Below are positions 54,841-64,000 of a stretch of DNA of 64,000 nucleotides, piece by piece (the stretch's first letter is position 1; the number at the start of each line of letters is the position of its first letter). The notes under the pieces are model-generated. The model searched no databases and was not told the DNA's origin. It saw only the letters and a program-made list of their open reading frames with translations. The position numbers were made by a program, and so were the translations under genes. This stretch comes from Polyporus tsugae. Its lineage: Eukaryota; Basidiomycota; Agaricomycetes; Polyporales; Polyporaceae. The stretch spans positions 1,674,001 through 1,738,000 of the forward strand of contig JAHRBS010000004.1 in NCBI GenBank assembly GCA_024305745.1, read 5' to 3'.

Positions 54841-57811
54841 CTACGTCACCCCATACTTCGGCTTGAAGTACGCCGGCGGCAGCTTCGCAAGGACGTCCAC
54901 CAGCGGCCGCTCGACGACGACGAGCTCCCCAGGCGCGACGAAGTCGACAAACAACAGCGGCCGGTAATGCGTTACAAGCTTGAAGTTGCGCTGTTGCACC
55001 TCCTGCTGGCCTTCCTCCACGCTAACCTCGACTCGTCCGTTGGGGTTGGGGTTCGCCTCCGGCGCCTTCCGCTTGCCCCGTCTCCGCTTCTCGAAGCCGC
55101 CATACCCGATGCGCTCGGTGAGCATGACCTTGCATATCCACGTCGCGCCCCAGAACAGCGCTGTCTTGGGCGGGAGCGGTGAGCCCTCCCCGTTCGCGCC
55201 GCCGTCGACGCGCGAGCCCGGGTCGAACGTCACCCCAAGCACGGGGTCATGCAGGTGTGTGAACCTCTGTGGCACGCCGTTGATGAGCGAGCGTGCCCAG
55301 CGGGGGAACTGGCGCGCCTCGACGTCGTACACCTCCAACCGGTTATCCGCGAAGCCGAGGACGAGAGTGTTGGGCGCAGAAGGGTCGAACGAGAGCGCGT
55401 GGACAGGCTGAGGAAACGTCGGGAGCGCGCCGTGGTGCTGGATGGCGTCGAGGTTGAAGATGTGGGTATGTCTGCGGTCGTCCGACGTCGCGAGCCATTG
55501 CCCATCTGGGCTGACGGCCATGCGAGTCACGGCGGTGCGGACCAGCTTCGAGTCTTCAGCGTCGCTGTCCTCGTCGGAAGACTCCGCATCATCTGCGGCG
55601 CGTGCTTCCTCGTCGTCTGAACCCATCTCGACGTCATCCCCATTCACAGTCGTGGCTGTCTGGCGACCTTTGACTAGACGGCCCTTGACGAAACTGTCTC
55701 GAATTCGGTGCTGTTCGAATTTGCGTAGGACATGCGGGGCGCTCTCTTCCGAGCCAAGATCGATGATGACGACTACTGCTGAACTAGACGTGGCGAGGAC
55801 AAGTTTGGATGAGTCGGGGGTGAAAGTCAGGGAAGACGCGCCCGTGGAAGCGTCGCTGAGCGAACTCTGGAGCGTAGCAGAGAAGTCGCGTATTCGTCGA
55901 GGCTTGAGGTCGCCGTTCTTCTATTGGTTTCGTGAGAAAGGGCATCCCAACCATTCACGCAACCAGGCCGCTTACCTGCTCCGAGAGCTGGAACAACTTC
56001 GTCTCGTACCAATCTGAAACGGCTATCCATCGCCCGTCGTCCGAAATGGCGCCGGTCACTAGGTTTGTGTGCACGTTCAGGTCCATATCCAACACGCGTT
56101 CCCACCCGCGATCCTGTCCACCCTCCATGTCCAGATCAACGCTGTCTCCCCGAGACTTCCTCTTCGCAACTCGCCACACCGTCACGCCCGCCTCCCTTGT
56201 ACAGAGAACAAGTCTGGCTTTCCTTGCTAAATGCACTGCGGATGCACTAGCGGCACCGCTGCAGTACGCCAACCGTCGGTGGTATGCATCTTCAAACGTC
56301 GCCTGTGTGCTCGTCGACAGCGGGTTCATGACCTTCCCAGAAAGTGTCGCTGTCGGGAGGGCGGCCGGTGTCACAACCACGGACATGTCGAGTCCGCCGG
56401 ACACGAGGACAGGAGCGATGTCTGTGGGGAAGTGTCGTTGGTGTGAGGGAGGAAGCGGCGTGTGTGGAGGCCAGATGGCGAGTGCACGAACGTCATGCGA
56501 GTGTAGTCGGCGAGAGCATGATTGGACCCATCGGCCAGTGGCGCGGGAGAAAAGAGGGGATGGGTTCGTGGAGGAGTGGGAGGTCTTGACGTAGGAGAAC
56601 TGGGTGACCTTCTGGTCAACGCCAGAAGTGTATATGACCGTGTCATCCTAGCAGCATGTTCAGGACGCCACAGATTTGCGATAGTAAACTGGCTGACACT
56701 CACAGGACTAACGGTCAAGCAGAGCACGTCTGCGGCGTGCCCTTGGAAACTCTGCAATTGGGTGCAAGTGTTCGAGTCCCAGAACTTAACGATGCCCATG
56801 GAATCGCCAGACACAATTGTACCGTCGCTAGCAACGAATACATGTGAGCAAGCTTTGGTATCGACGGCGTCAACGGGGAAGACATACCCTAATACTCCGA
56901 CTGCCCAGACCAAGGTACGTTCTCCCCGAATTTTGTCAGTCCCCATCCGCTCGAGGGCACGACCAGACAAGAAGTCCCATTTCCGCAAACTGCTGTCGGA
57001 ACACCCGGTGACCAACCATGAATCTGACCAGTCCTCATCGTCGTCGTCGGAGTCAGAATCCGCGTGCGCAGTTTGTTTTGTCTGTCGGGGAACAGGAGGA
57101 CCCCAGGCAATGCTGAGGATCCGGCACTTGACCCTGTCCAGGCGGCGCAGGTGATTGAGCTCGTCGTAGAGCAGCGACACAAGCCGGACGGCGCCGTCTT
57201 CGCAGCCTAAGGCGAGGATAGTAGATGCGGGATTGGGCAAGAGAGACCAGATGGGACCTCCTTGCGAGGCAAGTGTACGCTACGAGGACCATGAGTATAT
57301 GCTGTGTTTACGCACCGGCATAGAACACACCTTGATGCAGCCTTTCTCAATATCCCATTCGACCAGTTCGCTACCTCCTCCTGCACTGAAGAGCCTGAGG
57401 TTTGACCATGAAGGTATCTCCTCTTCGGAAGCTCGCCTTGGGGAGCGGAAGGTGAGTGCAAGTGACTCAATTTTTGAAGGGTATGGCCCAATCAGGGTCT
57501 AACAGGGAACGTTCTTCAGTTAATCCTTGCTACATGCGCAAAGGAGGGAGAAAACACACCTTGCGGACAACCCAAGCCTGCGGCGCTTGACTGCGAGGAC
57601 TTGAGCCGGTCCACTCGCAAAGCTCGATGTTCCCGTTCGCACGCCCGACGACTAATGGACCAAACCCGGGAAATCCTCGATTTTTAGCAGCTCTTTTCCC
57701 CTTAACTGAGGGGAGAGGAAGAGGAGGGAAGGCGAGAGCAGTGACTGCAGAAGGCGCAAAGTCGACAAAACGGCACCGATGTACCGCAAGCGTAGAAGGC
57801 GTCTCGACCAT
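54841..57811 (-). CDS. UTP4: U3 snoRNP / small-subunit processome protein UTP4 (WD40)
   Basis: Utp4 (animal cirhin) is a WD-repeat subunit of the t-UTP subcomplex that begins 18S rRNA processing and assists rDNA transcription. The start at 57811 gives VETPSTLAVHRCRFVDF, matching the family N-terminus; the longer upstream frame is rejected. The first exons are 57811-57560, 57498-57332 and one from 57279. WD-type blocks include GNIELCEWTG, LFSAGGGSELVEWDI, LALGCEDGAVRLV, LVTGCSDSSLRKWD, VSGDSMGIVKFWD, VLCLTVSPDD and MAVSPDGQWLATSDD. An acidic insertion lies near 57.0 kb and another near 55.6 kb. The C-terminus ends PPAYFKPKYGVT, also typical. The gene is convergent with SYM1 and divergent from TIM10. 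Confidence 0.95.
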
Positions 57812-58102
57812 AGCGTCGACGCGTTTGCCCCCTGAAAGCAAAGACAGAGAAGCAGACGCAGCAAGCAAAGTGTGTGCAGAGCGCACAGAACGCGAGCAAC
57901 AGACTGAGAGTGCCAGAGTCGATCGCGGCGGTCACGCGCAAACTTTTCCGTTCCAAATCGGGAAGGCGGTCATGACGCGCTGGACGGCGTCTCGCTGTGC
58001 TCGTCCTAACTCCAGACAGCACTCACCCTCCGCTGTCTTGCTTCTCCCCATTAACCTTACTTTCGTCTTCTATTGCCTGCATATTCCGTCTAATCTACCA
58101 AA
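57812..58102. promoter_or_regulatory. divergent promoter region, UTP4 / TIM10
   Basis: These 291 bp separate outward-facing start codons. A CT-rich tract near 58020-58065 forms the TIM10 leader. No TATA box was seen. Confidence 0.6.
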
Positions 58103-58532
58103 ATGTCCTTCCTCGGTCGCAATTCCGCACCCGGTTCTGGTGGTATCAACCAGGAGCGTGTGGACATGGCTACTCAAGAGTGAGTGCAACCCAGCACTTC
58201 CTATGTCTCACGACATGTTCTGACATCTTGTCACCAGGCTCGACATGATAACCGATATCTTCAACCGCCTAGTCTCGTCAGTACTTCGCGATTGACGCGT
58301 CCGGCAACCCCGTGTACGCGTGTAGCCTAACCTCGCCTTCTCTTCCAGGTCATGTCACGCAAAGTGTATCAGCACACGATACGCGGAGGGCGACCTGAAC
58401 AAGGGCGAGAGCGTCTGCATAGACCGCTGCGTTGCCAAGTTCTTCGAGGTCAATAAGAAGGTCGGGGAGAAGCTGCAGGCCGTTGGTGCCGCGGCTGGAG
58501 GCGCCGGGCCCGGCGCATTCACTTCGCTATGA
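58103..58532 (+). CDS. TIM10: mitochondrial intermembrane-space chaperone Tim10
   Basis: Tim10 forms a hexameric chaperone with Tim9 that carries hydrophobic precursors across the mitochondrial intermembrane space. The 99-residue protein is built from exons 58103-58179, 58238-58276 (donor GTCAGT) and 58349-58532. The twin CX3C motifs are SSCHAKC and ESVCIDRC, separated by the usual 15 or so residues, with [11 protein letters not shown] before and [14 protein letters not shown] after. A Gly/Ala-rich tail ends at GAFTSL. The size and cysteine pattern match the family closely. The ATG at 58103 follows a CT-rich leader. Confidence 0.96.
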
Positions 58533-58798
58533 GGACCACCACCTCGATGACTGCCGCTACACGACCTCCTGGCACCCGCATAGATGCTGGATATTCCAAG
58601 TCGGACCCCTCCAACCGCACTTGAGTTTCATGCTGTACCTGTATCACCGCTTAATGCATCATACGACGCGCAGAACCAAATGCCCTGCCCACTCCACAAA
58701 AACCCGTTGTATAGGCATCAACAACAGCAAGTACATGCCCACTATCTAATATCCAGGAGAAAACGAAAGCGAGATGCAGAGGTGGACGGAGTGGAACG

Positions 58799-59196
58799 TT
58801 ACTTCCCGTAAGTGGGGAAGCACTCTGCGATGGTCTTGCTGTGCTTGTTTTGTGCATGCTCCTCGAGGCTGTAAGGGAGGCACCGTGAGGCTTGGCTACT
58901 GTGACTGCTATCAGTCATTACTCACGCAGGGGTACGGGTGGTCAGGAGCTGGAGAATACGGTCAGGGTGCAGGTGTGGCAGATTGACAGACTGAGGAACT
59001 TACGAAGGTTTGCCTGCATACGGTGCAGACGATGTTCATCGCAGCCTGGTTGGTCTTGGTCTGACTCTTTGCGGCGTTTGCGGCCTTGCCGGCGTTCCTC
59101 TCCCTCTTCTGCTGGGCCTTCGCACCCTGCAAACGAAAGGGCAGACACGGAGTTAGAGCCATCGGAGGAGTCCCGCAAGGCACCTACGTTGCCCAT
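58799..59196 (-). CDS. small zinc-finger protein, At2g23090/SERF-related
   Basis: This 74-residue basic protein resembles the plant At2g23090-type zinc-finger proteins, related at the N-terminus to SERF/4F5. Exons, in gene order, are 59196-59188 (9 nt, MGN), 59126-59004, 58948-58926 (23 nt) and 58868-58799, summing to 75 codons with stop. It shows GAKAQQKRERNAGKAANAAK, then NIVCTVCRQTF (CXXC) and, after LLTTRTPA, the His pair in LEEHAQNKHSKT, ending AECFPTYGK. The zinc site is therefore Cys2-His2 spread over three exons. Molecular function is unknown, possibly nucleic-acid binding. It is divergent from the threonine aldolase gene. Confidence 0.9.
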
Positions 59197-59569
59197 CGTA
59201 AATGTGATGAATCCGATAGAACAAGAGACGGTGTCAGAGAGAGGAAGATGGAAAGATGGGGAGGCTCAAGAGGAGGCCGACAGTGGCTGGGGGAAGACCA
59301 GGATACTAGGATTGTCGACGCTGTCGGGGACGAGGACAAAACTCGACCCAGCGGCACAGGGCCACCACCCACAGCTCGAGCACGTGGGGCTCTGGCAAGA
59401 TAATAACTCAATCTTATCTGGCCTGAGCATCTGGCAAGGACTTCAAGTTGGGATTTGGACCGTTATAAGTGGCTGCTGACTGTGTACTCTTGCAACTTTT
59501 CGGCATGACCAATCCGAGCACGGAACTAGAAACAATTAAAGCTTTGAATTTGTTGCAAGTCCTCTGCCT
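59197..59569. promoter_or_regulatory. divergent region, zinc-finger gene / threonine aldolase
   Basis: These 373 bp separate outward-facing start codons and must hold both promoters. No clear TATA box was assigned. Confidence 0.5.
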
Positions 59570-61387
59570 ATGTTCCATCCCACCCGCTCTCTCATTCGTC
59601 TCCTCTGCCAACCCAATTTTCGTCGCCAACTCGCATTCTATCCGAGACGAGCAATCCAAGCCATGGCCGCTGCTAATCTGGATGCCGCGCGGGCACAAAT
59701 CGCTGAGCAGGTCAAGATCGATATCTTGACCTCGACCCAGGAAGATGTAGGTGGGCTTCAGCCTGAGTATCACTGGTTCCCGCTGTTGACCACGGCCCAC
59801 GGGGCAATAGGATAACAAGAAAGGCTTCATCGGGATTTCAAGGAGTTTCATCTGTAAAGTGTTCGCTCCGAACTGCTGCCCAGGCCCCGAATACTAATAT
59901 CTGCATTTCATCCAGCCGATACCGTTACAGGTTAGTGGCATTCCCGATCACTTGTGGTGTTGTACCTCTTATGGTAGTTGTAATCGACAGTACCGACGCC
60001 GGAGATGTACGTCTACGCTGCAAAGGCTTCCCTTGGCGACGATGTATACCACGAACCCTCGATGACTGCGTTGGAGGCGCATGTTGCGAATATCACTGGC
60101 AAGGCGGCGGCGCTGTTCGTCCCCTCTGGAACTATGTCCAACCAGGTGGCCTTGAGGACTCACCTCCAGCAGCCTCCTTACGCTGTCCTATGTGACCATC
60201 GCTCACATATCGTCCGGTATGCAAGTCCCAACACTCAAATGGAAGCCTACGCTGACGAAGCATGTAGGTACGAGGCCGGTGGACTTGCGTTCCACTCCGG
60301 CGCTCACGCGCAAATGGTCATCCCTTCGAACGGTAGGACTCAGAATATCCCACAATCTGGAAACGTTCTCACCGTCGTACTGCAGGCCACCATCTCACTG
60401 TCGAGGACGTGCAGGATAACGTCGTGCTCGGGCAGGAGATCCATAGGTGAACTTCATGTTTCAAATGAAGGGCGAATACTGACTGACCTGTGTGAAGTGC
60501 TCCCACGGCTATCATCTCATTAGAGAACACTCTGAACGGAACCATCTTTCCCCAGGACGAGATCGTTCGAATCTCCGAGTTCGCGCACGCCAACAACATT
60601 AAGTTACACCTCGACGGCGCTCGTATCTGGCACGTCGCCGCTGAAACAGGCACCCCACTCAACGAGCTCCTCGAGCCTTTCGACACTGTCAGCTTGTGTT
60701 TCAGCAAGGGTCTTGGTAAGCTCCGGAACTATAAGATTAACTTCTATCCATCCAATCACCGATATCGTTCTCAGGTGCACCCATTGGCTCGTGTCTCGTC
60801 GGACCGAAGGACTTTATCAAGAAGGCCCGCTGGTTCCGAAAGCTTTTTGGTGGGGGCATGCGCCAGACGGGCTTCATGGCTGCGTCCGCAGCTTACGCGC
60901 TCACTCACAATTTCCCCCTTCTCCCCGCGGTGCACGATCTCACGCGCAAGCTCGAGAGCGGCCTGCAGGAGATCGGCGTCGAGATCACGAGCGCCGCCGA
61001 GACCTGCATGGTACGTTGACGCGTTTCCTGCTCATTCACTCCTCGAGTCTACCTACAACTCCGCCGTCAATATCTTGCTAACTGGAAGCCTGGGCGTTCT
61101 ATCTATCCTTTTGCTGACAGGTCTTCTTCGATCCCTCTCCCGTCGGCGTGACTTACGAGGAGATCATTGAACGGGCCAGTCAGCTCCCCGACCCCATCTC
61201 CGTCGGTGGTTCTCGGCTCGTGGTCCACATCCAGACCTCGCCGCACGCTGTGAACGACCTCCTGGGTGTGATCCGGCAGCTCGCGGAGGAGAAGAAGGCC
61301 GCTGGGTTCGTTGCTCCGAAGAGCACGGCGTACCCGAACGGCCGACCGTATAGCAGCGTTTATGTGAAGGGGCGGCGCGTTCAGTAG
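59570..61387 (+). CDS. GLY1: threonine aldolase (PLP enzyme), with possible mitochondrial presequence
   Basis: This enzyme splits threonine into glycine and acetaldehyde using pyridoxal phosphate. Exons resolved include 59570-59746, 59811-59853, 59916-59930 (15 nt) and 59991-60216; later exons carry the core to TAG 61385-61387. Family blocks are SDTVTVPTPEMY, AAKASLGDDVYHEPS, LFVPSGTMSNQVAL, HHLTVEDVQDN, ISLENTLNG and LHLDGARIWH. VSLCFSKGLGAPIGS holds the PLP lysine, followed by FRKLFGGGMRQTGFMAA. The first exon encodes MFHPTRSLIRLLCQPNFRR and reads like a mitochondrial presequence, unusual for fungal Gly1. No in-frame ATG lies between it and the core, so it is kept as the start with moderate confidence. 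Confidence 0.92.
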
Positions 61388-61606
61388 ATAGAATCGAGGA
61401 TGGATCAGGGGAGGGCTTGAACTACGGGCGGCGGTGAAGCAAGGCACTGAGAGTATTGAGACGGTGCGTGCTGTATTGGGCTACTTCATATCCGTGTGGT
61501 CCGGCTGTGCACTGTGCACCTGAGTGTGTAGATTGGCACCGTAGTTGTATACCGCATAGACAATATGCCACCCTACCACCCACCACGCGTGAAGCTGGGA
61601 TGTGCC

Positions 61607-64000
61607 CTAACCCTTCCCAACGTATCGTTGCTTCTCGTACTCTTTCCACAGAACCTTCATCGTCGCTTTCCCGCCTGCGTCGAGTGCAGACACCATCATG
61701 GCATCTCGGTTATGCTCCCCCAGCATCTCGCACAGGGCGAAGAGCCCAGGCTGGAGCTCCTTCCGGATGCCCAAGGACACGAAGCAGAGCGGATCATTCA
61801 CCGCATCCGCGTAGGAGGTGAGCACGTACGCCGCGTGCTTCGAGAACGGCCGCACCAAGGACTCGGGCTTCTGCGTGTCAGCTGCGGCGCCATGCACCCG
61901 AGTAATAGTCTTCGTGGTCAGGGTCGTGAGCAGCCGGGCAAGGGCTTTGCTCTCTTGTGTAGAGAGCGGTCCGGAGGGTGAGATCCAGCGCGGGAGTGTG
62001 TCCATGACCATGCGGGTCTGCTTCCCACCGAGCTGGGGACGGATGCTTCGGAGGCACGCAACGAGCTGCCGGAGCACGAAATCGAGGTGGGGGAGGGTGT
62101 TTAGGACGAGATCCCGGCGGAGACGAACGAGAGCGCTGAGGACGTTTACGATGCCATGGAAGATCGTCGCGTCGGTCGACGACTCGTGCTTCGTTGACCT
62201 TGAGAGCAGAGCCCGTATGATCGACCACAGGCTCGAAAGGTCGATCGTTCGCATTGAAGCGGGCTATCGCGAAAGTCAGATGAGCCAGGCACGAAAGTAG
62301 TGAAGGGGGCTAACTCTATCGCTGCATTGACGAACGAGGAAGTCAAGGACTTCGCTACGGAGAGCGGGACTTGCGGTGAAGTGCTCGTTATCCGCAAAGA
62401 GGTTCAAACATCTGGTCGTGTGGGCTTGGCATATCTTTGCAGTGCCTTCGTAGATTATCAGCGACTGGCACCTCATCTCGTCCAAAAGAGGCGACTCACC
62501 TTCTGGCGCTTCTCGAAGAAGAATTGACGATAGCCGGATCAGATTAACGACGTCCTGTGTCGATAGCCCTTTTTGCAATGGGAGCCCATCGTAGACAAGG
62601 TCCAGAAGGGACGAGAAAGACCCGGTAGAAAGCATTCTGCAATCGCTAGCGAGCCGCGACTCCAGATCGGTTACGCCTGCGGAGATGTCTTCAGCATGGA
62701 GAGGGCATCTGACAATACGATACAACGGAACTTACCATCTCGACCACCTACACGGACCAGTGCCAGATATGCAACTGTCACGTATTCGATGCGTTCTCGG
62801 GACTCGCCAGAGGGCGAACCCTGAAGTTCGCCAAGCAAGATAGAGAGCACGACTGGTCCTAGAGGGACACTATCCGGGTTGGGTGATAGCAACCTACGCG
62901 ACAGCTGCATGCCAACATTCGGTATCTCTGAATCTGTATAGATGACATAAGGTTTCAAATGGATCGGTGATCTCGGAATGAATGCACACCATCAACACCC
63001 AACCATCGACCGAGAGTTCGAACATGTGCCCAGATGTCTAAAACGTTGTAGTCCAACGGTAATTCACGATCGTCGGAGTCCGGAGACAACAGCGGCAGGC
63101 TGAACCTAAGCATACTCTTTTCCAGATCGCGCAGTGAATTCACGCATGAGGTGGGGAGGCTAGTCGGTGGTCAACCTCGAGTGGTGTATCGGGAATGCAA
63201 GAACTTACTCAGAAGGCGACGTGTTTTGAATCAGAGCATCGATTAAAAGAAGAGATGGCCGGTTGGGGCTTGCGGCGTCATAAGCTTGAGTATAACGACG
63301 GGCGAGGTCAATGACCGAATCAGCTTCACCCTTCTTGGCTAGCCGCACAAGGTATCTGGTTGAACGTAAGCAGTTGCGGAACATGAGAGTACGATGCAGC
63401 GCACCCCTGGTACACGTCCACCAAGTCCATGGTGGTTGCATTGACATCCTTGCTGACGCCAATTTCCGCTCCTTTGACAGTACCTTGCTCCAGGAGGTAG
63501 TTCAAGAACCCCTTTGAAACCTGCGTGAGACATTAGCACGCGGCATCTGTCAGCAATAACAAGTATAGGCGTACCACATTCTCAACCATGCCAAGATGAG
63601 CTACGGTCCGGCGCAAGACTTCGCGAATGATCAATAAATTGCACACAGACAGCTGGCTGTTCTGCGCATAACGCAATGTCAAATATACGACGATATCTGC
63701 CACAAAGCCTCGCTTGAGGAATTCAATGTGAGTCGCCCGAGGAAGGTACTCCGGCGGCGTTATGAGGACGACACCGTACGCGGATGCAATACGGGAGACA
63801 GCATCGACTGTTGGGCGGGGGGTATTCGCCGTCATATGAGACAGAAGGTTTGAAACGTCAAATTCTGTCAAGGGGGCGGTTTGCTCGATCAACTTTGCGA
63901 TGAACGCCTCTACCGCACCAAAACTTGGTAAGAAATTTTTTCGACAGGCATGAAGTTGGTATGAGGAACCTACCGCGCAGACTGAGCAGTTCCCAAAACT
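61607..64000 (-). CDS. URB2: Urb2/Npa2 nucleolar pre-ribosome protein, cut at window edge
   Basis: This is the C-terminal part of a large nucleolar protein of the Urb2/Npa2 family, which acts in 60S biogenesis together with Npa1/Urb1. Only the 3' portion lies in the window; the N-terminus is beyond 64000. Several exons with helical-repeat composition run from about 63.9 kb downward. The conserved C-terminal Urb2 domain is recognised in the last exon region: RLLTTLTTKTITRV, SFVRPF-like KPESLVRPFSKHAAYVLTSY, GIRKELQPGLFALCEMLG, and the ending EYEKQRYVGKG before TAG at 61607-61609. The gene is convergent with the aldolase gene, 219 bp between stop codons. Exact 5' exon limits were not resolved. 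Confidence 0.85.

Overview
The window is nuclear DNA of a filamentous basidiomycete, most likely an Agaricomycete. It has fungal housekeeping genes on both strands, nearly all split by many short GT-AG introns (about 45-75 nt), short intergenic spaces, pyrimidine-rich leaders and several very small internal exons. No bacterial-type operon, tRNA, rRNA, CRISPR array or intact transposon was seen. Exon boundaries below were worked out by hand from splice signals plus conserved protein sequence. The frame sum was checked for the Ras, PTH2, BET1, TIM10, SYM1, SDR, PXMP4, yippee, MTC1-like and zinc-finger genes.

Layout. 0-8.3 kb: 5'-truncated complex I 30 kDa subunit (NDUFS3, +), MTC1-like DUF5427 protein (-), large chromodomain protein (+), peroxisomal PXMP4 (+). 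10.2-11.1 kb: Ras-like GTPase (-). 11.1-22.4 kb: a gene-poor block holding one small S/P-rich gene (19.5-19.8 kb, -) and a possible decayed S/P-rich gene (17.3-18.9 kb). 22.4-23.1 kb: yippee protein (-). 26-30.4 kb: Ran1-like kinase (+) and Ulp1-type SUMO protease (+). 30.6-31.2 kb: Bet1 SNARE (-). 33.3-38.7 kb: UPF0658 Golgi membrane protein (-), SDR oxidoreductase (+), NMD3 (-). 39.7-42.1 kb: MFS transporter (+). 42.6-49.6 kb: three minus-strand genes, SGF11, CBS-PB1 protein and POM33/TMEM33. 49.9-64 kb: HAS1 (-), PTH2 (+), Mpv17/SYM1 (+), UTP4 (-), TIM10 (+), a 74-aa zinc-finger protein (-), threonine aldolase (+), and URB2 cut off at the right edge (-).

Functional themes are ribosome biogenesis and export (NMD3, HAS1, UTP4, URB2), mitochondrial and peroxisomal maintenance (NDUFS3, TIM10, SYM1, PXMP4), ER-Golgi traffic (BET1, UPF0658), and chromatin or SUMO control (chromodomain protein, SGF11, Ulp1). 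Most neighbours are divergent or convergent pairs rather than co-directional. The most unusual structural signal is a series of micro-exons (2, 6, 7, 11, 13, 13, 15 and 15 nt) needed to keep conserved motifs in frame. The most unusual proteins are the chromodomain protein, with a possible RITS/Chp1-like C-terminal half, and the small S/P-rich orphan.
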